Shown piece by piece: positions 44,813 through 52,813 of a DNA stretch of 64,000 nucleotides. Source of the DNA: Priestia endophytica DSM 13796. Its GTDB lineage: Bacteria; Bacillota; Bacilli; Bacillales; Bacillaceae_H. Every line of letters begins with the position of its first letter. Within the stretch, counting starts at the first letter, position 1. The position numbers and the translations under genes are program-made. Under the pieces are notes generated by a model, which saw nothing but the letters and a program-made list of their open reading frames with translations, was not told where the DNA came from and did not search any database. The stretch is taken from contig NZ_FOXX01000013.1 in assembly GCF_900115845.1 (NCBI RefSeq), forward strand, positions 62,001-126,000. Direction: 5' to 3'.

Positions 44813-45269
44813 ATTTCACCTCAATTCACCAGAATCCATTTCCATTATGTTAACACAAAAACATTATTAGTTAACTTTTATGTTCATTATAATATATTAA
44901 TTGTCGGCTAGATAAAAATTAATTATCTTCGAACTTCCTGCGGATAGAGGTTTGACTTTCCATGTATAAAAAGATTACCTTCTCAATTAGTTTATATTTG
45001 TTTAAGAGAAAACGAGATGGAGATGATTTAATAGAAAATCTAGACCCCACCAAATTATAATATATACTTCAGTTTCACTTGTTATCCTGGCTGTAAATAT
45101 TGCTGCTATATTTTGAATCCTCTAGCCTTTTATTTCTTATAGAACAGATTATGTTAAGGCAAAAGTAGATACATAACTTTTTATGATGATGTTAATTTAG
45201 GGGAGAGATAACTAAATGGAAAAGCAGGGATTGAGGAATTTTTTTCATAAAAAAAACCGATTCTCGTTT
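44813..45269. other. Gene-poor region before the short-peptide unit
   Basis: No convincing gene is seen. A 46-codon plus-strand frame at 45216-45356 with AGGGGAG upstream overlaps the peptide unit on the other strand and is probably fortuitous. The right end carries that unit's terminator. Confidence 0.45.
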
Positions 45270-45290
45270 TTATCTTTTGGAATCGGTTTG
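45251..45290 (-). terminator. Terminator of the short-peptide unit
   Basis: Arms AACCGATTCC and GAATCGGTT are followed by TTTTTTAT on the minus strand, so a minus-strand transcript ends here. Confidence 0.75.
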
Positions 45291-45323
45291 TGGATCAGTT
45301 TGATATTCAATATAGATTTTCAA
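45270..45323 (-). CDS. 17-residue peptide or truncated gene start
   Basis: A TTG start sits exactly 7 nt below AAGGAGG, an ideal ribosome site. The frame MKIYIEYQTDPQTDSKR stops inside the terminator stem. It is either a true micro-peptide or the head of a gene lost by deletion. It follows the 32-residue peptide gene after 12 nt on the same transcript. Confidence 0.35.
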   Translation of the reverse strand: MKIYIEYQTDPQTDSKR

Positions 45324-45335
45324 TTAAAATCCTCC

Positions 45336-45434
45336 TTACTTGACTTTTGTTTTTAAAATCGCATTTCCGTAATTATCCATTGATTTACCATATACTTCTC
45401 TTACGTTAGAAACTAATTTAACTATTTTTTTCAT
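45336..45434 (-). CDS. 32-residue basic peptide
   Basis: An ATG with GGGAGG upstream opens a short frame for MKKIVKLVSNVREVYGKSMD then NYGNAILKTKVK. The peptide is strongly basic and amphipathic in its first half, with no cysteine. I know no homologue. A promoter-like TGaCATAAT, three phased repeats upstream and a terminator downstream make it a complete small transcription unit. Possible roles are a regulatory peptide, a membrane-active peptide or a small regulator. None is shown. Confidence 0.5.
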   Translation of the reverse strand: MKKIVKLVSNVREVYGKSMDNYGNAILKTKVK

Positions 45435-45852
45435 TTTATTTTCCTCCCTTATGATTTGTTGTTCTCATTATGTCATGCGTGGGCTTATTTAGGCAAAGTC
45501 ACTGAAAACGGAAACATTCTCCATGAAAACGGAAACAATAGCTTTGAAAACATGTAGTATATAGAATTTTCTTAATATTACACGTCTTTTCTCTCTTTTT
45601 CATAATCTTTCAATTTAATTTAAAAATTAAATTGTAGAATTTGGAGTTTTGTTTCTCTCTTAGATATTTTTCTTTGTTTATATCGAGTTCCTATCAGAAA
45701 AAGAAGGCTCAATCCTGTTACTAGTTTAAGGATTTACTTCTTATAATCCATGTCATAGTTTTGTATATACGATTTAGAAAACTTCATATAATTGAAGGCT
45801 ACCTATATAGATAGGTAGCCCAAGTCATGATAGCTATTGAATTTTCAAGAGA
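45435..45852. other. Control region of the peptide unit and spacer
   Basis: Apart from the phased repeats and the -10 at 45467-45472 (CATAAT, preceded by TGA on the minus strand) this spacer holds only a hairpin CTACCTAT/ATAGGTAG at 45799-45820 below the SASP gene. Confidence 0.5.
45503..45558. promoter_or_regulatory. Three 21-bp-phased repeats, two cre-like
   Basis: TGAAAACGGAAACA occurs at 45503-45516 and 45524-45537, and TGAAAACATG at 45545. All begin exactly 21 bp apart. The first two fit the CcpA cre consensus TGNAANCGNWWNCA. They lie about 40 bp and more upstream of the predicted peptide-gene start, an activator position. Confidence 0.6.
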
Positions 45853-46077
45853 TTAGTGAAGTGCGTTAGTTGTTCCAGCTTGACCTGATAATTGAGATTG
45901 AGCTGTAGCAACAAGACGTTTCGTAATTTCTCCTCCAACAGAACCGTTAGCGCGCGCTGTTTGATCAGCTCCTAATTGAACGCCAAATTCAGAAGCGATT
46001 TCATATTTCATTTGTTCAATTGCAGATGAAGCACCTTGTACTAATAGTTGGTTACGACCGCTATTACGATTTGACAT
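45853..46077 (-). CDS. Alpha/beta-type small acid-soluble spore protein
   Basis: The 74-residue protein is a typical alpha/beta SASP that coats DNA in the dormant spore. Segments [20 protein letters not shown], the GPR protease site around YEIASEFGV, and [20 protein letters not shown] are all present. AAGGAGGTG lies 6 nt before the ATG. A second copy at 50.6 kb is near-identical and shares flanking DNA, so the two arose by duplication. Expression in the forespore under sigma-G is expected from the family. Confidence 0.93.
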   Translation of the reverse strand: MSNRNSGRNQLLVQGASSAIEQMKYEIASEFGVQLGADQTARANGSVGGEITKRLVATAQSQLSGQAGTTNALH

Positions 46078-46736
46078 AAGTGTCACCTCCTTGCCCTTGT
46101 ATACTCTTAAGGTTCCTTACTTTAATTAATACATACTAGGTAATTTTTAGGTTAATATAATCAGGAAATTCATACAGAATAAGTTATGTTGGGAAGAAGA
46201 ACCTTACATAGAACTCTTCCCCTCATCTCCTTGTATATGTAAGACTCATATCCGACATTAGGTTTTCCATGTGCAAAAGAGAAAAGAGATGTTGACCGTT
46301 TAGTCACACCCCTTTTTTCATTTCACCAATTTTCTTTTACTCTGCCCCGAATCCCTTTCGTAATCATGAACCCTGCTTCTCTACATTTTGTTTCATATAA
46401 AATACCCCTATTATTCTTTATTTTGAACAGAAATCCTCTCAGAATCCATGGTTTTTAGGGTTATTTGATAACTATGTACTTAATTATAAGCCTTCTTTAA
46501 TCTCTCTAGTTTTTCAACAAGGAAAAGGAAGCATTATTATGCTCATTTTAAGGAAAGGAATAACATCCAATATTTGGAGCAAACTACTTAAGGTGATATG
46601 AGATTTCCAGTTACCTTAAGCCTTAGTTCGTTCTAAATAGAAAAGGATATTGGACCTCTTCCCTATCCTTTTCTGTTTAGACATTATTACGCCACAAAAA
46701 TCTAGTTATCATCATAGTTGTTAGGGAGAATTATCT
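46078..46736. other. SASP upstream region and corA leader
   Basis: The first 200 nt are shared with the second SASP copy and include a stem GGGAAGA/TCTTCCC (about 46189-46219). The right part holds stems TTAAGGT/ACCTTAA (about 46588-46619) and AGAAAAGGATA/TATCCTTTTCT with a TTT tail (46639-46676), upstream of corA. No gene is seen. Confidence 0.5.
46639..46680 (+). terminator. Hairpin terminator in the corA leader
   Basis: Arms AGAAAAGGATA and TATCCTTTTCT flank a 16-nt loop and end in GTTTAG, 57 nt before the corA start. It could end an upstream RNA or attenuate corA. Confidence 0.5.
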
Positions 46737-47693
46737 ATGATAAATTTTATTGCTATTACTAATGAGAATAATTTAGAAACAAATATTAATTTGCATCATG
46801 CAGATTTATCAAAGTATAAATGGTTCTGGGTAGATTTTGATGAACCTACCGATGAAGAGATAAAACATTTAGCGTACACTTTTCAATTCCATCCACTTGC
46901 TATTGAAGATTGTGTGCAGAGACTTCAACGTCCTAAATTGGACTACTACGATAACTATACTTTTTATGTTACACATATTATTCGAGAAATAGAAAAAGAA
47001 ATTTATAAAGAAGAATTGGATTTCTTTGTCGGTGAAAAATTTATAGTGACCTTTCATCGTATGCCATCAAAGGAAGTTACTCAAGTATGGGATAGGCTTT
47101 CAGTACAAAAAAATACTGAAAAGTGGGATACCTTTTATGTGTTTTATCAAATTTTGGACAAAATTGTAGACAACTACTTTCCCCTAATCTATAAAATTGA
47201 AGATGAATTAAATAAAATTGAACATAACACAACAAAGAAATCAATGACCGATTTGATGAATGAGTTATTCGATACAAGATCTATGCTATTAAATCTAAGA
47301 CATACGGTTAATCCTATGCGAGACTTACTTTATCGTATGTTAAACTCTCATCATTTGAGTGGGATTAGAGAAAAAAGAGAATATTTCTCTGATATATATG
47401 ACCACCTTTTGAAACTATCGGAAATGGTAATGTCCAATAGGGAAGTAACAGCTGATATAAGGGATAGCTATCTTTCATTAAATTCACATCAAACAAATAA
47501 TGTAATGAAGGTCCTTACAATTATCACCTCTATTTTTGCCCCTTTGACGTTTATTGCAGGAATATATGGAATGAATTTTGAAAATATGCCTGAATTAACT
47601 TGGAAATATGGATATTTTCTTTCTCTTGGATTCATGGGGATTATTGGAGTATTAATGTATCTTTGGTTTAAAAGAAAAGGTTGGTTTAAATAA
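46737..47693 (+). CDS. corA: CorA family magnesium transporter
   Basis: The 318-residue protein has the CorA layout: a large N-terminal cytoplasmic domain with the mixed fold and long stalk helix (about 150-255), then two membrane helices separated by the selectivity signature GMN in IYGMNFENMPEL, ending in a basic tail LWFKRKGWFK. It forms a pentameric channel for Mg2+ or Co2+. AGGGAG precedes the ATG. A hairpin-rich leader lies upstream. No M-box consensus was recognised there. Confidence 0.92.
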   Translation: MINFIAITNENNLETNINLHHADLSKYKWFWVDFDEPTDEEIKHLAYTFQFHPLAIEDCVQRLQRPKLDYYDNYTFYVTHIIREIEKEIYKEELDFFVGEKFIVTFHRMPSKEVTQVWDRLSVQKNTEKWDTFYVFYQILDKIVDNYFPLIYKIEDELNKIEHNTTKKSMTDLMNELFDTRSMLLNLRHTVNPMRDLLYRMLNSHHLSGIREKREYFSDIYDHLLKLSEMVMSNREVTADIRDSYLSLNSHQTNNVMKVLTIITSIFAPLTFIAGIYGMNFENMPELTWKYGYFLSLGFMGIIGVLMYLWFKRKGWFK

Positions 47694-47930
47694 CTCATGA
47701 TATTCTCCTTTTCCTAAGGTGAATCTCTAGTGACTAACCTAATCACTATGATCTTAATTCGGGGAAGTAGAGAAGGCGCAGATCCGTTGAACGATAAGGG
47801 ATTTGTGTCTTTTCATTATGCAAGATTTTATACATCATTCATTCACAAAACTCTCTAGATTCCTCTAATAAATAAACAACTGATCCTTCGGGAAGAATAT
47901 TATTACTTACATAGATTTGAGGATTCTAAT

Positions 47931-48575
47931 ATGGAGATTTTAGTTAAATTAAGAGCATACATTATTACTGGTTTATTATTGATCATTAGCTTTGTTTTCA
48001 CTACTGTTTTAGTTAAAACTGGGAAGTTTAGTGAATTTGACAAATGGTTATCCTCAATCATTCATAATAATCGAGCTTCTTTTTTAACCAATATAATGAA
48101 ATGTCTTGACTTCATCGGCTCAAGCTATTTTGTCATTGGAATTTCCCTTGTCATTCTATTTTACCTTTATTTTATAATTAAGCGTCGTTTTGCTTCTATT
48201 TTGTTTATTATTACAATGCTAGGAGAGCGACTACTTGGGGAAGGACTAAAATATTTACTTATCCGTTCACGACCAGATGGACCACATTTAGTAGAGATTG
48301 ATGGCCATAGCTTTCCAAGTCAACACGCTATGAATGCCTTTGTTCTTTACGGTATACTTTTATTTTTATTATGGACTCATTTAAATCATTATAAAATAAA
48401 GGTTCTATTATCTTTACTAATCATAACTATAATCTTAGCAATGGGAGTAAGCCGTATTTATCTAGGTGTACATTATCCAAGTGACATTTTTGGTGGATAC
48501 CTTATTAGTGGATTTTGGCTTACAGCTGTCATACTATATGCAAGGTATCACAAAGAAAAGAACAAAAAGGCCTAG
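47931..48575 (+). CDS. PAP2 family phosphatase
   Basis: The 214-residue membrane protein has six helices and the three motifs of PAP2 lipid phosphatases: K-x6-RP in KYLLIRSRPDGP, a PSxH-type motif PSQHAMNAF, and SR-x5-H in SRIYLGVHYPSDIFGG. Likely substrates are phosphatidic acid, phosphatidylglycerophosphate or undecaprenyl pyrophosphate; the BcrC-type enzymes share this look. GAGGATTC lies before the ATG. It is a single-gene unit ending in a strong terminator. Confidence 0.88.
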   Translation: MEILVKLRAYIITGLLLIISFVFTTVLVKTGKFSEFDKWLSSIIHNNRASFLTNIMKCLDFIGSSYFVIGISLVILFYLYFIIKRRFASILFIITMLGERLLGEGLKYLLIRSRPDGPHLVEIDGHSFPSQHAMNAFVLYGILLFLLWTHLNHYKIKVLLSLLIITIILAMGVSRIYLGVHYPSDIFGGYLISGFWLTAVILYARYHKEKNKKA

Positions 48576-48662
48576 CTAATTTTCAGTCTAAAACATGCAT
48601 TATCCCAGTTATCGCAACGACCTGATAAAATCTTATCAAGATCTAAATCGTAAAAGTTCTTA

Positions 48663-48713
48663 AAAAATGAAAGGTTGATACATAACTAATATGTATCAAC
48701 CTTTCATTTTTTG
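48663..48713. terminator. Terminator after the PAP2 gene
   Basis: A long perfect stem AAATGAAAGGTTGATACATA/TATGTATCAACCTTTCATTT lies between A and T runs. Confidence 0.85.
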
Positions 48714-48880
48714 TTCAACAATCGGGCCAGAGTGTGGAGTAACCCATTTATAAAAATGGTACAGATTGGTTTTTCTTTATCTAGATATTTACACCTGATT
48801 GCTTGAGGTGGTCTTTCAAACCAACCGTGCTTAATTATTAAATTTGCAGCATCTTGATCAAATCCAAATGAGAGATATAA
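48704..48880 (-). pseudogene. C-terminal remnant, DUF3231/coat-like
   Basis: A minus-strand frame without a start encodes GFDQDAANLIIKHGWFERPP then QA. This resembles the C-terminal end of DUF3231 or CotF-like proteins (pattern IKxGWLExPPQA). Beyond that the frame drifts into unrelated sequence and stops inside the terminator. The start is lost against the next gene's terminator, so I take it as a decayed fragment. Confidence 0.35.
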
Positions 48881-48897
48881 AGTGTTTAATCTTGAAA

Positions 48898-48927
48898 GAG
48901 AAAAAAACCACCCAGAGTGGTTTTTTA
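48898..48927. terminator. Terminator after the 52-residue gene
   Basis: The stem AAAAAACCACCC-AGA-GTGGTTTTTT overlaps the end of the gene. Confidence 0.8.
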
Positions 48928-49083
48928 ATCACGTATTGCTCCTGCTTCTCGGGAAGTCATTGCTCCTTGTCCTTCGCTTACATCTTTTTGAATTTCTTGT
49001 TTTACTTTTTGCGCATCAGTTCTAGCAAATTCTGGTTTAATAATAGAATTCAAATTCTCTTTAGCTTGTTGATCCTGTTGCAT
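48925..49083 (-). CDS. 52-residue SASP-like small protein
   Basis: An ATG with AGGAGGACT upstream opens a frame for MQQDQQAKENLNSIIKPEFA, then RTDAQKVKQEIQKDVSEGQG and AMTSREAGAIRD. It is hydrophilic, rich in Q, K and E, and lacks cysteine. The piece FARTDAQKVKQ recalls the T(D/N)AQ-x-V repeats of gamma-type SASPs (SspE), so a spore protein is possible. A terminator follows. The assignment is tentative. Confidence 0.55.
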   Translation of the reverse strand: MQQDQQAKENLNSIIKPEFARTDAQKVKQEIQKDVSEGQGAMTSREAGAIRD

Positions 49084-49641
49084 ACAAGTCCTCCTCAATT
49101 TATTGTTGAACGATCTTATTATTTACCAAAAAACACTCGGTATATTCCGAGGATTTCAACGAATTTTAATTAAGGTAAAGGGAATAATGCGGAAGATCGT
49201 TATTAATATTACCTTGAAACCAAACCTTCATGAAAAGGGTGCGATTGTGGAACATCAAATATACATATTGTACTAACTAAATTTAATCTAGTTTATAAAT
49301 ATAATATGTATTAAAAAAGAGGTACCTTTTATTATTTTATATATAGTAGCCTCTTTAAATTATAGTATAGCTAAGTGCATACTCTGAAACCGTATTTAAG
49401 TCTAAATTTGCATATTTATGTTCTACGTTATTCATAATCGTTCTGAAACCTCCATCTCTAACTGCATGCTGACTAATTCATAGTATAAAAATCTAATAAA
49501 AGAAGTCCTATTTACGAAAAATGCGAATAAAAAATTGATAAATTCTCCTCTGAAAAGAAAGAGTTAATTGAATAAAAAAAAATAAAATACAGAAAATATA
49601 AAAGAAATTTAAGTCATAGTTAAGAAAGGAGTAGTGCCCAA
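49084..49641. other. Gene-poor region with a possible 3' remnant
   Basis: On the minus strand a startless frame at about 49362-49480 (HAVRDGGFRTIMNNVEHKYA) ends before a hairpin AAAGAGG/CCTCTTT with TTTTTT. This may be the end of a lost gene with its terminator. Nothing else is seen. Confidence 0.35.
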
Positions 49642-49980
49642 ATGAAGGAATGGTTATTAAAATCACTAGGAGGCTTATTTGCTATTACACTTATTACAGG
49701 TTGTACAGCAAATGATAATCAAGATTCTCCTCAAGAAGATGAGCAACAAAATGAAGAACAAGCTCCAAATGATGAAGGTGGAAATAACACAAACAATGAA
49801 AATAATCAGGATGCAGACGATGTGAACTATGAAAATAATCTGGATAGAAATAGGAATGCACCTGGTGTCGATGAAAATGATACCCTAAATAAAGATGATG
49901 AAAAAGACCAAAATCCAGATCCAGAAGATCAAATAGAAGATCAAGAAGATAGACGAGATAAAGATAATAGAGATGATTAA
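49642..49980 (+). CDS. Acidic lipoprotein, low complexity
   Basis: The 112-residue protein has a lipoprotein signal (MKEWLLKSLGGLFAITLITG then C, lipobox LITGC) and a mature part almost wholly of D, E, N and Q with a repeated NNENNQDADD style. It should be lipid-anchored on the outer face of the membrane. Disorder and negative charge suggest a spacer or cation-binding role. No domain is recognised. GGAG lies 10 nt before the ATG. A hairpin with CTCCTCTTTT follows the stop. Confidence 0.7.
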   Translation: MKEWLLKSLGGLFAITLITGCTANDNQDSPQEDEQQNEEQAPNDEGGNNTNNENNQDADDVNYENNLDRNRNAPGVDENDTLNKDDEKDQNPDPEDQIEDQEDRRDKDNRDD

Positions 49981-50373
49981 CTAAAGGGGGCGGTTCTCTT
50001 CAACAGAACCCTCCTCTTTTACTTTTCGCTAAGCAAGAAGCTCTTCTATCAATAATCTACTATTCCCCTTTTATCGTTTTTTTTAGAAAAACCCAATTAC
50101 TCTCCGTACCTCTCAAAGAAAACAACTTTCAATCTTTAGATAAGATAGACTTGAAATCTCAGCATAATAACATTGGGGCTGATAAAAAATAAATAAAAAG
50201 GGGGCGGCCTGTCATAAATGAATTTGGTCAGATTTTGAATAAATGTACGAATAACGCTTAGATTATAATTTCCGTTGTTATTTTATTTTTCAGCTAAAGT
50301 TCTTATATGTTACTTAACATTTAAACATTACAATCGAAAGTTTAAACATATCGAGGAGAAACTTGAAAAACTT
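49981..50373. other. Spacer after the acidic lipoprotein gene
   Basis: It holds the stem GGTTCT/AGAACC at 49992-50010 followed by CTCCTCTTTT, likely a terminator. No gene is seen in the rest. Confidence 0.5.
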
Positions 50374-50508
50374 TTACGAAGGTAACAAAAGTTCAATTCC
50401 TATAAACGATATGATAATTTCTGTAGGTTTCTCTTTTACTTTGTTATTCCCTGAACAAGCTATAAGTAACAATATAAAGATTAAGTTTATAAAGGAGAAG
50501 TTTTTCAT
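50374..50508 (-). pseudogene. Truncated lipoprotein gene
   Basis: A minus-strand ATG with GAGGGGTG upstream opens a 44-codon frame: MKNFSFINLIFILLLIACSG then NNKVKEKPTE. The lipobox LIAC is clear, but the mature part has only some 28 residues and ends abruptly, with no terminator. It looks like the head of a lipoprotein gene whose body was lost, next to a duplicated SASP unit. A functional mini-lipoprotein cannot be ruled out. Confidence 0.45.
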
Positions 50509-50608
50509 TTTCACCCCTCTTTTAAATAATAAATAAAAACATAAGATTGAAGGCTACCTACAGATGTAGTTAGCCTAAGCCATGATAGCTATGGAGTTTT
50601 TTGATCAA

Positions 50609-50833
50609 TTAACGAGATACGTTAATTGTTCCAACTTGGCCTGATAATTGCGATTGAGCTGTAGCAACAAGACGTTTCGTAATTTCTCCTCCTACTGAAC
50701 CGTTAGCACGAGCTGTTTGGTCAGCTCCTAGTTGAACACCAAATTTAGAAGCGATTTCATACTTCATTTGCTCAAGTGCTAATTCAGCACCTTGTACTAA
50801 TAGTTGATTACGACCACCACTACGATTTGACAT
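50609..50833 (-). CDS. Second alpha/beta-type SASP
   Basis: This 74-residue protein is a near copy of the SASP at 45.9 kb. It keeps [20 protein letters not shown], the GPR site (here ASKFGV, with K in place of E), and [28 protein letters not shown] lies 6 nt before the ATG; an in-frame extension upstream has no ribosome site. The E-to-K change lies right at the germination protease cut site and might alter degradation. Flanking DNA on both sides is shared with the first copy. Confidence 0.93.
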   Translation of the reverse strand: MSNRSGGRNQLLVQGAELALEQMKYEIASKFGVQLGADQTARANGSVGGEITKRLVATAQSQLSGQVGTINVSR

Positions 50834-51063
50834 GCTTGCCACCTCCTTGCCCTTGTATAACCTTAGAATCCCTTTCTTTATGTAAGACATACTAGGTAAA
50901 TTTTAGGTAGATATAACCAAGAAAGTATACATAATAAGATGTGTTGGGAAGAACGTTACATAGAACTCTTCCTCTTATCTCCTTATATAGATAACATGTA
51001 AACTAGGTTTTCCATGTGTAAATGAAAAAATGATTTAAAATAAGTTCGTAAAAGTATAAGGTT

Positions 51064-51100
51064 TAAAAAGACCATATCCAATTTGAATAATGGTCTTTTG
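51064..51100 (-). terminator. Terminator after the hydrolase gene
   Basis: Arms AAAGACCATT and ATGGTCTTT with TTTAAAC on the minus strand lie just below the stop codon. Confidence 0.7.
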
Positions 51101-51110
51101 GTTTTTCATT

Positions 51111-52148
51111 TTATTCTTGTTTTAGAAATGTATCGCACATCCACTTATAAAATTTTTCCTTCTCTTCAAATTGCGGATAGTGTGCGGAGTGATTAAAAGC
51201 AATAAATTCTTTGTTATCAGCTTTAAGTTTATCAAAATAATCTTTTGCAGCATGAGACGAAGTCATATAGTCATATTTCCCCATCACGAAATAGCACGGT
51301 AGTTTAAGTTCTGTTATCTTAGTAGGCAATGGCTCTTTTAAGACTTCTTTCAATAAAGTTTCTTGAGAATAGGATATCCCATAGTTGTAGCCGATCACGT
51401 CTAATAAGTTATACTCACCGCTCAACAACATACCTAGATTATCACCATCTGGACTATCAATCCCTCTTGCTCCTCCACCATATTTGAGTACAAAATTCCT
51501 TGGGGTAAATGTCTCACCCTTTATAATTTTTCCCCTTACCCCTTGTAAAGCTGAAATATCATCTGTATTTCCAGCCTCTTTCGCCTTATTCATAACGTAG
51601 TTTAAGCTGTCGAGTTCACTTTGGACCGTATCACTCATTTGTCCGATCCCAACATATGCTTCGTACTTTTGAGGTGCTTTATAGGCAGCCTGCATGCCGA
51701 TATATGTACCATAAGAATGACCAATAAGTATCACCTTTTCTTTGCCAAGACGTTCTGATATATAATCGGTCATCGCCAATAAGTCATCGACTAGTAAGTC
51801 TGATGAAAGATTAGAATAGTCCTCAAAAAAATGATAGGATTTCCCACTGGCTCTTTGATCATAATTTACAACTGTAAAGTTCTTTTCTAATAAGTCTTGA
51901 TATTTCTTCGCATACGGGATTTCCGAACTTCCAGGTCCTCCATGAACAAAAATAATAACAGGATTGTTCTTATCGTGACCACGTATCATAAGTTCATGGC
52001 TACTTCCATTTATCTCTACTTCTTCTAATTCATTTATACTATTATTTCCTTTTACATGGGCCGTCCAGGTGGGAAAAAAGAGAGCGATAAGGAGTAATAA
52101 TACAAGACTTAACCATGTCCATTTTAGTAATTTTTTTATCTTTTTCAT
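51111..52148 (-). CDS. Membrane-anchored alpha/beta hydrolase (proline iminopeptidase-like)
   Basis: The 345-residue protein has one N-terminal membrane helix (about 8-26) and an alpha/beta hydrolase fold with oxyanion motif FVHGGPGSSE, the DQRASGKS stretch typical of prolyl iminopeptidases, nucleophile serine in LIGHSYGTYIG, acid in GKYDYMTSS and histidine in NHSAHYPQ. It likely hydrolyses peptides or esters outside the cell or at the membrane. The GAGAGG ribosome site is 13 or more nt from the ATG, a long gap. It is a single-gene unit. Confidence 0.82.
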   Translation of the reverse strand: MKKIKKLLKWTWLSLVLLLLIALFFPTWTAHVKGNNSINELEEVEINGSSHELMIRGHDKNNPVIIFVHGGPGSSEIPYAKKYQDLLEKNFTVVNYDQRASGKSYHFFEDYSNLSSDLLVDDLLAMTDYISERLGKEKVILIGHSYGTYIGMQAAYKAPQKYEAYVGIGQMSDTVQSELDSLNYVMNKAKEAGNTDDISALQGVRGKIIKGETFTPRNFVLKYGGGARGIDSPDGDNLGMLLSGEYNLLDVIGYNYGISYSQETLLKEVLKEPLPTKITELKLPCYFVMGKYDYMTSSHAAKDYFDKLKADNKEFIAFNHSAHYPQFEEKEKFYKWMCDTFLKQE

Positions 52149-52651
52149 CTTATTATTTTAATTCCTCTCTGTTTAATATCATTCGGATAGGCAACAATTT
52201 AAAATTTGTATTATAAGTTTTATTTCTCTCCTTCCATTTAGCTACTTATATATAAATGGTTACTAACTAACAATGATATATCGTGAAAGAATATTGCATG
52301 ATCTAACATACGAAATAACTTACGTTTCAAATAAACAAGCGTTTATTAGATGATGTACATTTATTATATATGGTTCATAATGGAAAAATAAGCATTCCTA
52401 GACTTATAAAATAGTAAGACTTAAGTCGTAAATCAACTGTATATTCAGAGTTTTTAATAATACTGATAAATAATGTGAATTCTTTATTAAGGTAGGATCT
52501 AAGCATCCTCTATCTCTTCATATATTCTTTACGGATAATTAGATTAGGGAAGTTTGAAATATGTCTCTTTAACTTTTGACCTGTTTCTGCCCATGTATGA
52601 GTTAGTTTTTTTCTTCCATACAATAAAAATCACCGTAAAAGTAGACCTCAA

Positions 52652-52709
52652 GGAAAATAAAAATCCCAAACTCACCGTTATTCAACAGGTTTAAGCTTTT
52701 ATTATTTCC
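52652..52709. repeat. Dispersed hairpin repeat, copy 1
   Basis: AGGAAAATAAAAATC, a loop with CCGTTATTCAACAGG, and TTTAAGCTTTT parallel the better copies at 55967 and 62471. Pairing is partly lost here. Confidence 0.4.
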
Positions 52710-52757
52710 TAGACATCACATTACGTGAACTAAATATGTATAGAGTATTAAGAAATA

Positions 52758-52806
52758 AAAAGAAACCGCGTCCCAACTTTAATTAAAGTTGGGACGCGGT
52801 TTCTTC
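52758..52806 (-). terminator. Terminator after the alkaline phosphatase gene
   Basis: A very strong perfect stem has arms AAACCGCGTCCCAACTTT and AAAGTTGGGACGCGGTTT, with T and A flanks. Confidence 0.9.
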
Positions 52807-52813
52807 ATTTAAC

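Larger units (their letters stand above)
52149..52813. other. Gene-free region with a dispersed repeat copy
   Basis: No gene is seen in 660 nt. It holds a degenerate copy of a repeat at about 52630-52709 and the phosphatase terminator at its right end. Confidence 0.5.

Noticed and set aside
45216-45356. 46-codon plus-strand frame with a fair ribosome site
   Set aside because: It runs through the terminator and short frames of the minus-strand peptide unit, which has better support.
45503-45537. Repeats read as short CRISPR-like units
   Set aside because: Only two full copies, 14 bp long with 7-bp gaps. They fit transcription-factor sites, not CRISPR.
46112-46139. CATACTA as a sigma-G -10 for the SASP gene
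   Set aside because: The match is on the plus strand while the gene is on the minus strand, and no -35 fits.
48844-49173. 109-codon plus-strand frame
   Set aside because: It is antisense to the 52-residue gene with its own ribosome site and terminator, and has low-complexity S/F/L content.
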